A stretch of 64,000 nucleotides of DNA. It comes from an uncultured Tenacibaculum sp. GTDB lineage: Bacteria > Bacteroidota > Bacteroidia > Flavobacteriales > Flavobacteriaceae. The DNA lies in the NCBI RefSeq assembly GCF_947495995.1, contig NZ_CANMAX010000004.1:306710-370709 (forward strand), read 5' to 3'. Each line of letters opens with the position of its first letter. Position 1 is the first letter of the stretch. Below, one piece after another: positions 8,904 to 16,947 of the stretch. A program made the position numbers and the translations under genes. The notes below the pieces were generated by a model that did not search any database, was not told the DNA's origin, and was given only the letters and a program-made list of their open reading frames with translations.

Positions 8904-9732
8904 CAGGTAAAACTATTTTAGGGTTTTTACTATCCATACTTAGGTAAATACTAAGAATATATTCCCAAAGTGTACTATTATTTTTAGGAATGTCCAATGA
9001 TACTAAAAATTTTCCTTTCCTATTCTTTAAACGAATATGAGCTATGTGATTAGTATCTTTTTGCTTCCAAATAACTTCTGCAACACCAACTTTTCTATCT
9101 TTAATTTCTTGAGTAACATCATTTTCCATTGCTTTAGTAATCGGACCAATAGCTAATTTTAAATTCGTTTCTGGTCCTTCTATAACAATATCAAAATCAT
9201 CAGTGTAAGTAACTTGATGTGATTGTGTAATTGTTTGCTGATTTCCATTCGGAAAATTTACTTGAACATTAGATGAGGTTTCAAAAAGTTTTTTGAATAA
9301 AGGATATAGAAATTGATCTGATGCTGGAGAACGCGCAACTAATGCATTTCCATAATCTTTATCTTCTTTCTCATTAAAAACAATTGGTTTTACAGTTCTT
9401 TCATTATCTGAATCCATTGCTTCATCTCCATCTTTATACAAAAGATAAGAATCGATAGGTTTATCTTCATTGATATGAGCATCGATAATTTCAACAGCTT
9501 TTTCTGGAGTTACGTTTTTATACCAGTAATTTCCAGGTTGAACAATCCAAGTAGGAGCATCTTCACAACGACCATTACATCGTGTTCTTATGGAGTGTGT
9601 AGAGTTCCATAGTCCTTCATTTCTTAAATGTGCTCTGGCTTCTCGAACAGCCATTTCACTTTTTGCTTTTTTACACGAACCACCGTCACAGAATAAGAAA
9701 GTAGTTGTAGCTTTTGATACATCTTTTCCCAT
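8893..9732 (-). CDS. 2Fe-2S thioredoxin-like ferredoxin domain protein
   Basis: The first 75 residues form a thioredoxin-like [2Fe-2S] ferredoxin domain. The four likely ligands are Cys15 and Cys20 (FCDGGSC) and Cys52 and Cys56 (RCNGRCEDAP), followed by VTPEKAVEIIDAHI. The remaining 200 residues hold a beta-rich region (TYTDDFDIVIEGPE, NHIAHIRLKNRKGKFLVSLD) that I do not recognise. It is the first gene after the cobalamin riboswitch, so its expression should fall when B12 is plentiful. An electron-transfer role in corrin ring reduction or cobalt reduction is plausible, but this is inference. No signal peptide is visible. Confidence 0.8.
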   Translation of the reverse strand: MGKDVSKATTTFLFCDGGSCKKAKSEMAVREARAHLRNEGLWNSTHSIRTRCNGRCEDAPTWIVQPGNYWYKNVTPEKAVEIIDAHINEDKPIDSYLLYKDGDEAMDSDNERTVKPIVFNEKEDKDYGNALVARSPASDQFLYPLFKKLFETSSNVQVNFPNGNQQTITQSHQVTYTDDFDIVIEGPETNLKLAIGPITKAMENDVTQEIKDRKVGVAEVIWKQKDTNHIAHIRLKNRKGKFLVSLDIPKNNSTLWEYILSIYLSMDSKNPKIVLPVEQ

Positions 9733-9955
9733 ATCTTATTCAATTTTTTGATTTTGACAATATGAGAATGTTTTATGTTTAGTGTTATTATCAATCATTA
9801 GATTTTTAGATGACAAAAACACGCTGCGCAATACTAATCTTTTCATTATTTTAAAAAGAGTTTTAGGCAGGTAATTTGTAGAAAATGCTACTTAAAATGT
9901 AGTTGTTAATTTTCCAACTCTTTACCCGAGAGTTATTAATTATTTAATGAATTTT
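9733..9955 (-). promoter_or_regulatory. Leader between cobalamin riboswitch and ferredoxin-like gene
   Basis: About 220 bases lie between the riboswitch B12 box and the start codon at 9732. No gene is seen. A short inverted repeat AACTCT...AGAGTT with a 7-base loop occurs around 9917-9936 and could serve as part of the expression platform. No long U-run terminator was recognised, so control of translation initiation or a non-obvious terminator is possible. Confidence 0.4.
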
Positions 9956-10086
9956 GGCAGGTCTCCTGACTTAGTTCTAAAAATATCGCCTTCCCACTTA
10001 ATCGTTAAGCAGTGGCACATTGATGTTTTTTGAAACGAACTTTACAGTTGCGGGAACAGTTTTGGATTTACACCAAATTCCCTTTT
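9956..10086 (-). promoter_or_regulatory. Cobalamin (AdoCbl) riboswitch
   Basis: Read on the minus strand, the conserved riboswitch core appears in order: GGGAATTTGGTG near 10084-10071, AATCC and ACTGTTCCCGCAACTGTAA around 10062-10040, GTGCCACTG around 10018-10010, GGGAAGGCGA around 9997-9985, and the B12 box AGTCAGGAGACCTGCC at about 9971-9956. All classical paired elements are present. It lies between the small P-loop ATPase gene and the ferredoxin-like gene, and should repress the downstream set (ferredoxin-like, Rossmann-fold protein, SUMT, CbiX) when adenosylcobalamin is abundant. This is among the most secure calls in the window. Confidence 0.97.
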
Positions 10087-10135
10087 AATTTTTATTCGCA
10101 TAAAAAACCAAAATCCATCGTAAAAATAGAGCTTT

Positions 10136-10660
10136 TTATTTTAGCGAAGTGTTAATGAAATGTAAGCGTTTGTGAACAGTTGTTTTTGGAATTTCAAGAA
10201 TGCTAAAACCTAAATCATTATATATGTTTAATAGTAAGTTTTGTAGCTGTTTAGCTTCTTCAAAAGACTGTAGTCGTTGTTCGTCTTGCGTGTAGATTTC
10301 TTTCCAAAGTGGACAAAAAAAGACGGTGTTATGATAAAAACTTTGATAATCGAAATCTAAAAAATCATCAGAAACAGGTTGTTTTTTTAATTGTAAATAT
10401 GCGATATTATCTGCCAAGCCTCTATCTACAAAAGCATGTTGAAGAATAGGTGTATGTAATTCTTTAATAGTTTGTTGATGAACAAGTTTTGTGAAACCAG
10501 AAACATCTTCCCAAGGCGTTTTATTACTGTTTTTTTGTTGTTCAGAAATTATAATTCTTCGAGATACTTCTTCAAAAACTGTATGTCCGTTTTCTTGTAA
10601 TGAATTAATAAGTGTAGTTTTTCCAGTGCTTGGAGCTCCTGTTATAATGTATCTTTTCAT
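10136..10660 (-). CDS. Small P-loop ATPase (AAA_28-like)
   Basis: The 174-residue protein has a Walker A motif GAPSTGKTT (residues 8-16), an early EEVSRRII segment and a DRG motif (FVDRGLADNIAYL) that resembles kinase-like P-loop proteins of the AAA_28/NadR-kinase-like group. Such genes sit in many Bacteroidetes cobalamin clusters. It is not a CobU-type adenosylcobinamide kinase, because the GxRSGKS-type P-loop and the guanylylation-site context of CobU are absent. It starts four bases after the end of cbiB, in the same orientation, so it is probably in the same operon. Its phosphoryl acceptor, if it has one, is unknown. A role in the nucleotide-loop steps is an attractive but unproven idea. 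Confidence 0.75.
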   Translation of the reverse strand: MKRYIITGAPSTGKTTLINSLQENGHTVFEEVSRRIIISEQQKNSNKTPWEDVSGFTKLVHQQTIKELHTPILQHAFVDRGLADNIAYLQLKKQPVSDDFLDFDYQSFYHNTVFFCPLWKEIYTQDEQRLQSFEEAKQLQNLLLNIYNDLGFSILEIPKTTVHKRLHFINTSLK

Positions 10661-10663
10661 ATA

Positions 10664-11593
10664 TCAACAACAAAAATAGTAAAGCAATCCACTTACTACA
10701 ATAAAGAAAAATGTAGTAGTATGATTTATTCTTGCTACTGAAGAAAATTCGTGATCTTCAATTTTACGATCATGTATTCCAATAAACGGTTTATCTACGA
10801 GTTTACCGTGATAATAATTCGGACCTCCAAATCTACATTTTATGATATACGCTAAGGCAGCTTCAGGATATCCTGCATTTGGACTCGTATGTTTTTTACC
10901 TTCTTTAAAAATACTGAATATGTACTTCATTTTTCCTGAAACAAGTAACATAATCATTGCTGTTATTCTTGATGGAATATAATTAAAGACATCATCTAGT
11001 TTCGCAGCAAATTTTCCAAAGTAAAAATAACGTTCGTTTTTGTAGCCAATCATAGAATCTAAAGTGTTTACCATTTTATATAACATAGCACCAGGAACTC
11101 CCAGTATTGCATAAAAAAATAATGGAGCAATTACACCATCACTTAAGTTTTCAGATAAAGTTTCAAAAACAGCTGTTTTAATTTGTTGTTCATTCAGTTG
11201 AGAAGTATCTCTTCCTACAATCCACGATAATCTTTTTCTTCCTTGTATAATGCCTTTAGCTAATTCATCAAATACAGCTTTACCTTCTTCAATCAAACTT
11301 TTATTGGCAATAGCATAGAATAAAAATATACTTTGAACTATTACATATACAATGGGATACGGTTTTAATAGAAATTGAATGATGTAAAATGAAAGAAATG
11401 TACCAGAAGTAAGTATTAAAGTTAACAACATGCCTTTTGAAAATCGAGATTGACCTTGATTCAATTTTCGTTCTCCAAATGCAATTAAATTTCCAAACAA
11501 ACGGATGGGATGTGGTAACCATCTTGGGTCACCTAAGATTAAATCTAATACATAAGCAATACTTAAAGGAAGTAAAAATATTAATTGTTCCAT
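10664..11593 (-). CDS. cbiB: Adenosylcobinamide-phosphate synthase CbiB/CobD
   Basis: The 309-residue integral membrane protein attaches aminopropanol (or its phosphate) to adenosylcobyric acid. The signature DLILGDPRWLPHPIRLFG lies at residues 17-34, followed by several hydrophobic helices, the conserved SENLSDGVIAPLFFYAILG segment and LDSMIGYKNERY. PEAALAYIIKCRFGGPNYYHG near residue 245 onward is also typical. The start overlaps the end of the aminotransferase gene by 13 bases, consistent with coupled expression. The product of that neighbour, aminopropanol phosphate, is a substrate of CbiB. Named CobD in aerobic-pathway nomenclature. Confidence 0.95.
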   Translation of the reverse strand: MEQLIFLLPLSIAYVLDLILGDPRWLPHPIRLFGNLIAFGERKLNQGQSRFSKGMLLTLILTSGTFLSFYIIQFLLKPYPIVYVIVQSIFLFYAIANKSLIEEGKAVFDELAKGIIQGRKRLSWIVGRDTSQLNEQQIKTAVFETLSENLSDGVIAPLFFYAILGVPGAMLYKMVNTLDSMIGYKNERYFYFGKFAAKLDDVFNYIPSRITAMIMLLVSGKMKYIFSIFKEGKKHTSPNAGYPEAALAYIIKCRFGGPNYYHGKLVDKPFIGIHDRKIEDHEFSSVARINHTTTFFFIVVSGLLYYFCC

Positions 11594-12603
11594 GAGCGTA
11601 AAGCTTTAATTAATAAGGCGTTTTTTTCTGGGGTTTGACTAGCAATTCTAATATAGTGTTCGTCTAAAGTTCTGAAGTTTGAAGCATTTCGTATTAATAG
11701 TTGGTGAGAATTAACCAGATATGACTTTAATTCAGAAGCTTTAGGTTGAGATAAGCGAATTAAAAAATAGCTTGTATTTGTTGGAATTACTTCAAAGCCG
11801 TTCAATTTATTTATCTCATTCTGTAATGTTATTGCATCAGAAAAATACGATTTAAAATCAGGTAGAATTTTGTTATAGTTTTTAAAAATGAATTCACCAG
11901 CTTGTAAAGCAAGACTGTTTACATTCCAAGGCATTTTATGTTGTAAAAGTTTATTAATAATAGGAGAGGAGCTAAGTATATAACCTAAACGTAAACCAGG
12001 AACACAAAATAGTTTTGTTAACGATTTTACGAGGATAATATTTTGATATTCTGATAGCAAATCAATACAAGAAATAGCACTGTTTGTAAATTCTGTATAG
12101 GCTTCGTCGATAATAAAATAGGTGTCAGGATATGATTTTGCTACAGCAGCAATTTCTTCACTAGTATTTTCAAAACCATCAGGATTATTAGGATTACAAA
12201 TAAAAGATAGTTTCGTAGTGAATTTATGTTGGAGCACAGATTTTCGACCAATAAATTCTAACTGTAAACTATTGGCTTTTCCAGCTTGTTCGTATTCAGA
12301 AAAAGAAGGTGTGCAAATAGTAGCGCTACTTCCGTAAAAAGCATTAGTGATTAAATAAAAAGCTTCAGTTGCTCCATTAGTTACTAAGCAATTTTGATTA
12401 GAAATATTATGATGTTTACTTAGTGATTGAATGAAATTTTCACTGCTTGGAGCAGGATAACTTTCTATTAGATCTAGTTGTTTTTTTAAATATTCTTTAA
12501 GCTCAACGTGGGCTCCTAAATTATATACATTAGAACTAAAATTTGCTTTAAAATCAATTCCGTTGAACTTATGTGTATCGTCTCCGTGTCCGTATTCTAT
12601 CAT
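11581..12603 (-). CDS. Threonine-phosphate decarboxylase-like class I/II aminotransferase (CobC/CobD-type)
   Basis: The 340-residue PLP enzyme has fold type I motifs: CLVTNGATEAFYLI, SFICNPNNPDGFE, FIIDEAYTEF and the PLP lysine in KSLTKLFCVPGLRLGY (Lys197). The family makes 1-amino-2-propanol phosphate from threonine phosphate for the nucleotide loop. Histidinol-phosphate aminotransferases look very similar, but placement between cobQ and cbiB with a 13-base overlap into cbiB makes the cobalamin role the better call. It begins 10 bases after the cobQ stop, so cobQ, this gene, cbiB and the P-loop ATPase form one operon. Confidence 0.9.
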   Translation of the reverse strand: MIEYGHGDDTHKFNGIDFKANFSSNVYNLGAHVELKEYLKKQLDLIESYPAPSSENFIQSLSKHHNISNQNCLVTNGATEAFYLITNAFYGSSATICTPSFSEYEQAGKANSLQLEFIGRKSVLQHKFTTKLSFICNPNNPDGFENTSEEIAAVAKSYPDTYFIIDEAYTEFTNSAISCIDLLSEYQNIILVKSLTKLFCVPGLRLGYILSSSPIINKLLQHKMPWNVNSLALQAGEFIFKNYNKILPDFKSYFSDAITLQNEINKLNGFEVIPTNTSYFLIRLSQPKASELKSYLVNSHQLLIRNASNFRTLDEHYIRIASQTPEKNALLIKALRSWNN

Positions 12604-12613
12604 ATTTTAAAAG

Positions 12614-14086
12614 TTACGAATGCATTTGACGAATGATGTAATCCATGTCTAAATTCGATTCTAAATGAACCGCAAGTTTATCGTAGTTTTCTTCCTTATA
12701 TTTTTTGTAGTCGAAAGTTGTTGTGTTTTGTTCAATGACAAAATCACTTAAAAGATCATCAATAACTACACTGTTATCAAAGATTCCATGAATGTAAGTT
12801 CCCCAACAGTTTTCATCAAAATACCCTTCTGAATTATCATTAATAGTATTTAGTTTTTGTTGATGTTCAAAAGAGGTAATTCCCATATGAATTTCGTAAC
12901 CCGTACAAGTATCAGAATATTCTTTAAACTTAAAATTACATTGTAATGTTGTTTTTTCTGAAGCCATTATCGTATCAGCAGGAATAATACCTAAACCAGG
13001 TATAGTTTGAATTTCGTTTTCAACATGATGAGGGTCAGAAATCGAGCGGCCTAACATTTGAAATCCACCACAGATACCTACAATTTTTTTATTTTGTTCG
13101 TATGCATTCAAGATTTCTTGAGCAAGTTCAGCATTTCGTAAAAATTGCATATCAGCAATTGTGTTTTTACTTCCCGGAATTATAATAATATCTGCTTTTT
13201 TAAGATCTTCTGGTGTGCGAGTATAAAATAAATGTACTCGTTCATCTTTTTCTAATCTATTAAAGTCAGTAAAATTAGAAATAAACGGTAGTAGTACCAC
13301 AGCAATATTAATTTTTCCAGAAGTAAAAGCTTTATTTTTAGTGTCTAAAGCCAATGAGTCTTCTTCTTCAATGTATATATCTTTAGCAAAAGGAATAACA
13401 CCTAATACAGGAGTATTAGTGAGTTCTTCAATCATTTTTTTTCCTTCCTCAAATAAAGAAATATCACCTCTAAATTTATTAATAATGATTCCCTTAATCA
13501 GTTTTCTTTCATCATCGTCAAGTAATACAATGCTACCAAAAACACTAGCAAAAACACCTCCACGATCAATGTCGGCAACTAAATATACATCAGCATTCGC
13601 ATGTTTAGCCATGCGCATATTTACAATATCTCTGTGTTTTAAATTCAATTCGCTAATACTTCCAGCGCCTTCTAACACTACTGGATTAAATTGTTCTTGA
13701 AGAGTATCAAAAGCTTTTTTGACTTCTTTAAAAAGCTCTTGTTTATTATTTCCTAAAAAGTAAGAACGAGCAGTTTGATCTCCAATTGGTTTTCCGTGTA
13801 AAATGACTTGAGATTTGTTAGCTCCAGAAGGTTTTAGTAAAACCGGATTCATTTCTGTAGTACATGAAATTCCAGCTGCTTCTGCTTGTACTGCTTGTGC
13901 ACGTCCAATTTCTAATCCGTCTTTAGTCACAAAGCTATTTAAAGACATGTTTTGTGCTTTAAATGGAGCAGGAGTAAACCCTTTTTGTTTTAAAATGCGA
14001 CAGATACCAGTAACTAACATACTTTTACCAACATCTGAACCAGTTCCAACTAGCATTATTGGACGTAATTTTTGAGTCATTTTCAT
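12614..14086 (-). CDS. cobQ: Adenosylcobyric acid synthase CobQ/CbiP
   Basis: This glutamine-dependent enzyme amidates the b, d, e and g side chains of adenosylcobyrinic acid a,c-diamide. It has an N-terminal P-loop GTGSDVGKS (residues 14-22), the CobQ signature FKAQNMSLNS, VLEGAGSISELNL, and a C-terminal amidotransferase with GICGGFQMLG followed by TGYEIHMG. I chose the ATG at 14086; the ATG six bases downstream (14080) is equally good. An in-frame ATG at 14116 adds ten residues that precede the conserved LRPIMLVGTGSD start and are probably not translated. It is the first gene of the second cobalamin operon. No riboswitch is visible in the 130 bases upstream. Confidence 0.95.
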   Translation of the reverse strand: MKMTQKLRPIMLVGTGSDVGKSMLVTGICRILKQKGFTPAPFKAQNMSLNSFVTKDGLEIGRAQAVQAEAAGISCTTEMNPVLLKPSGANKSQVILHGKPIGDQTARSYFLGNNKQELFKEVKKAFDTLQEQFNPVVLEGAGSISELNLKHRDIVNMRMAKHANADVYLVADIDRGGVFASVFGSIVLLDDDERKLIKGIIINKFRGDISLFEEGKKMIEELTNTPVLGVIPFAKDIYIEEEDSLALDTKNKAFTSGKINIAVVLLPFISNFTDFNRLEKDERVHLFYTRTPEDLKKADIIIIPGSKNTIADMQFLRNAELAQEILNAYEQNKKIVGICGGFQMLGRSISDPHHVENEIQTIPGLGIIPADTIMASEKTTLQCNFKFKEYSDTCTGYEIHMGITSFEHQQKLNTINDNSEGYFDENCWGTYIHGIFDNSVVIDDLLSDFVIEQNTTTFDYKKYKEENYDKLAVHLESNLDMDYIIRQMHS

Positions 14087-14170
14087 TTCGAATTGAATTG
14101 CTAAAATAACAAACATTCTTCATGAATTATGATCTAAATAAGAAGACTAAATATTTAGTTTTTATAAAAA

Positions 14171-14196
14171 AACCTTACTAATTAAGTAAGGCTTTT
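14171..14196 (-). terminator. Rho-independent terminator of galE
   Basis: The stem CCTTACT/AGTAAGG (14173-14179 and 14185-14191, 5-base loop) is flanked by A-runs on the left and CTTTT on the right, so the minus-strand transcript ends in a U-run. It lies just past the galE stop at 14215. It may also insulate the cobQ promoter region. Confidence 0.8.
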
Positions 14197-14214
14197 GAAT
14201 TTTTTGAAGATACA

Positions 14215-15225
14215 TTATTTCACAGATTTCTGCCATTCCCAAGCAGAAACAAGAGCTTCTGTTAATGTTTTTTCGTTCTGCCAACTCAATTCTTTTTGAA
14301 TTTTAGAAACATCGGCATAGGCAGCTGTTACATCGCCAGCTCTTCTGTCTGTAATTTTATAATTCAATTTAACATTAGTTGCAGTTTCAAATTTTTGTAT
14401 AATTTCTAATACAGAATTCCCTTTTCCTGTACCAACATTAAAGAATTCAAAACTTTCGTTATTTCGTTTATCAATAAGTCTTTTTAATGCAGAAATATGA
14501 GCTTTTGCTAAATCTACCACATGAATGTAATCTCGAATAGCTGTTCCGTCAGGTGTATTATAATCATCACCAAAAACAGAAAGTTCTTTTCGAATTCCCA
14601 TGGCAGTTTGTGTTATATACGGAATTAAATTTTGAGGAATTCCAATAGGTAATTCACCAATTTTAATACTTTCATGCGCTCCAATGGGATTAAAATATCG
14701 TAGTGATATTGCATTTATATTAGTCACTTTACTTGCATCACGTATAATTTCCTCGCCAATTTGTTTTGTGTTTCCGTAAGGCGATTCAGCTGGTTTTATA
14801 GGTGAGTTTTCCGTAATGGGAAGTTCATCTGCTTGTCCGTAAACAGTGCATGAAGAGCTAAAAATAAAATTTGAAATTTTATGATTTTTCATTTCTTGAA
14901 GTATATATACCAATGAGTTGATGTTATTCTCATAATACTCTAAAGGTATATTTACACTTTCACCCACAGCTTTCGAAGCGGCAAAATGAATAATTCCATC
15001 AATTGAATTTGTATTAAAAAAGTGTTTCACATCTTTTTTGTTACGTAAATCGATGTTAAAGAATTCAGGTTTTTTATTAGTTATTTCTTGAATATTATCA
15101 AGAACTTCAATTTTTGAATTAGATAGATTATCTATAATTACTACTTCGAAACCTGCATTTTGAAGTTCTACAACGGTATGAGAACCAATAAAACCTAGGC
15201 CACCAGTTACTAGAATTTTTTTCAT
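14215..15225 (-). CDS. galE: UDP-glucose 4-epimerase GalE
   Basis: The 336-residue extended short-chain dehydrogenase interconverts UDP-galactose and UDP-glucose. It has the NAD loop TGGLGFIGSH (residues 7-16), the active-site SSSCTVYG stretch (residues 123-130), and the catalytic pair in YGNTK (Tyr150, Lys154). The C-terminal RRAGDVTAAYAD segment is typical of GalE. It is the last step of the Leloir pathway. In this window it is separated from galM/galT/galK by the SusCD genes, but lies on the same strand and in the same locus, so galactose released from agar can enter glycolysis. It sits about 150 bases past the glycan-binding lipoprotein and could have its own promoter. Confidence 0.97.
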   Translation of the reverse strand: MKKILVTGGLGFIGSHTVVELQNAGFEVVIIDNLSNSKIEVLDNIQEITNKKPEFFNIDLRNKKDVKHFFNTNSIDGIIHFAASKAVGESVNIPLEYYENNINSLVYILQEMKNHKISNFIFSSSCTVYGQADELPITENSPIKPAESPYGNTKQIGEEIIRDASKVTNINAISLRYFNPIGAHESIKIGELPIGIPQNLIPYITQTAMGIRKELSVFGDDYNTPDGTAIRDYIHVVDLAKAHISALKRLIDKRNNESFEFFNVGTGKGNSVLEIIQKFETATNVKLNYKITDRRAGDVTAAYADVSKIQKELSWQNEKTLTEALVSAWEWQKSVK

Positions 15226-15280
15226 GTAAATGCTATTTTTTTTTGCTGATTAATTTATTTGAGTTTCTCTTAAAAAGAAA

Positions 15281-15306
15281 TTAAGCCTAAAAAGTTTTAG
15301 ACTTAA
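15281..15306 (-). terminator. Hairpin downstream of the susCD-lipoprotein genes
   Basis: The arms TTAAGCCTAAAA (15281-15292) and TTTTAGACTTAA (15295-15306) pair with one mismatch around a 2-base loop. On the minus strand it is followed by TTTCTTTTT. It sits 67 bases after the stop of the lipoprotein gene, as expected for a terminator separating the SusCD operon from galE. Confidence 0.55.
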
Positions 15307-15372
15307 ATTCCTTTTAACAACTTATTTTGTAGTTAAAATTAAATACAATATGAAAACAATAATTTTATAGAT

Positions 15373-16941
15373 TTAAGGACGTAAGTTTACTTTTCTTAAA
15401 GTAAGATCGTCGATAAAAAATCGTAAAGGTTCTGGATTAAACTGATTAAATCCTCTAATCAGAAGTTTAGCATCTTCTGTACTATTAGCTGTGAAAAATA
15501 AGCTTTGATATAACCATTGACCTGTTGGAAATGCACTATCAAAGAAAACAATTCCTAATTCTTGGAAAGGAGGATCTGCAAAGAATCTAATTTCTGGTAA
15601 AAACTGAGAAGGATCACTGTTTCCTAAACTTTCTACATAAATCCAAAAGCCTAATTCGTACGTTTGACCTTGTTCGGTTGGTACAGTAGCAGGACCACTA
15701 TTAATTATCATACCACCGTTAGCTTGGTATTCAACTAATAAACTATTTGTACCTGTTTTTGCCCTTATTGATGAAGCTTCACGAGTGTACATTGCCCACA
15801 TTCCGCCCCACATATTGTCTGGCCATTCATCATTTATATTCGTGCTGTTTTCAAAACTATAATCTAAAATCGATTCAAGCATGTTTTCAAGTCTGTCGAA
15901 ACCAACAGGTGTTTGAGGAATAGCATCGGCATTAACTCTATCTGTCGTAGCTAAAGTACCAGGAGTATACGACACAGTAACTTCGTCGTCTCTAAAAACT
16001 GTTTCGTTTAACGTAAGTACAAGAATGTTAGGGAAATTACTATCTACATCAATATTAGTAATATTTACAGGAATAATAGCTCCGTTATTTTCTAAAGTTA
16101 CATTAAACTGACTAGCATCAGCACTTGCTGGATCCATATCTCTACTGAATTCTAAACCAATTTTACCATCAATTTCGTTAACAGAAATTAAATTTACTGG
16201 TTCTGTAGAAGGTATTACTTTAATTAAATTCTTTACTGAAATTGTATCACCACCAGAAGGTCTATCTCTACGAGCTATAAATTTTAAATCATGAACGCCT
16301 AAACTTCTATAAGTAACATCAACTTCAACATCTGAACCGTCAAAAGTATCAGGAGAAGCTCCGTTGAATGTCCATTCAAAAATATCAGGATCACCAGTAA
16401 CAGTATAAGAAAAACGCACTTTTTTACTAGCAATAACTTCATTTTCTGCATTGTCAGCAATAACTAAAGGAGCTCCTAAAGTACCATCGTCGTTTAAGAT
16501 ATTAGCCGTTAACCCAATATTCACTTCAGATAGCACATTTACAACTATAGTTGTGTCTGCTACATTAGAACCAGTTGATTGTCCATTTGCAAATACATCA
16601 CCTTTAAAAGTTTGATTTAAAGTTACATTATAAGTTCCTGGTTGATTAAAAAATGCTTTGACAATTTTATTTGATGAAGTTTGATCGTTGTCTGATCCAT
16701 CAATGTCAACAACATTTTCTGGGAAAGTCCAAGTTCTTGAAACTACACCAGCAGAAGCATCAGCAAAATCAATATCTTGATTAACATTTACTCTATTATC
16801 AAAGTCCATTTCAGAAGTAAAAATAGCTCTTTGATTAGGTTCAATTAATACTGTTTCTTCTTTATCACACTGAATCAATAAAGCTCCAGTTAAAGAAATA
16901 AGTATTAAAGGAATTATATTTTTAAGTTTAATTTTTTTCAT
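15373..16941 (-). CDS. PKD-domain surface glycan-binding lipoprotein of the SusCD operon
   Basis: The 522-residue protein has a lipoprotein signal ending at Cys25 (LLIQC-DKEE). A PKD-like domain lies at about residues 35-135 (SRTWTFPENV, FFNQPGTYNVTL). A second lies at about 140-240 (PDIFEWTFNGASPDTFDG, YRSLGVHDLKFIARRD). A bacterial Ig-like region (VNLISVNEIDGKIGLEFSRDMDPAS) is at about 245-345. A C-terminal galactose-binding/CBM-like beta-sandwich (about 355-515) has SFENSTNINDEWPDN, GQTYELGFWIYV and FFIDDLTLRKV. It begins six bases after susD. In such loci this third gene usually encodes the outer-membrane surface glycan-binding protein. An agar or porphyran oligosaccharide ligand is inferred from the neighbours. 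Confidence 0.85.
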   Translation of the reverse strand: MKKIKLKNIIPLILISLTGALLIQCDKEETVLIEPNQRAIFTSEMDFDNRVNVNQDIDFADASAGVVSRTWTFPENVVDIDGSDNDQTSSNKIVKAFFNQPGTYNVTLNQTFKGDVFANGQSTGSNVADTTIVVNVLSEVNIGLTANILNDDGTLGAPLVIADNAENEVIASKKVRFSYTVTGDPDIFEWTFNGASPDTFDGSDVEVDVTYRSLGVHDLKFIARRDRPSGGDTISVKNLIKVIPSTEPVNLISVNEIDGKIGLEFSRDMDPASADASQFNVTLENNGAIIPVNITNIDVDSNFPNILVLTLNETVFRDDEVTVSYTPGTLATTDRVNADAIPQTPVGFDRLENMLESILDYSFENSTNINDEWPDNMWGGMWAMYTREASSIRAKTGTNSLLVEYQANGGMIINSGPATVPTEQGQTYELGFWIYVESLGNSDPSQFLPEIRFFADPPFQELGIVFFDSAFPTGQWLYQSLFFTANSTEDAKLLIRGFNQFNPEPLRFFIDDLTLRKVNLRP

Positions 16942-16947
16942 TGTATT

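Noticed and set aside
9862..9872. GGCAGGT near 9863 as a second B12 box
   Set aside because: Only seven bases match and none of the other riboswitch elements accompany it.
10136..10660. Annotation of the P-loop gene as CobU
   Set aside because: The Walker A is GAPSTGKTT and the CobU-specific motifs are absent.
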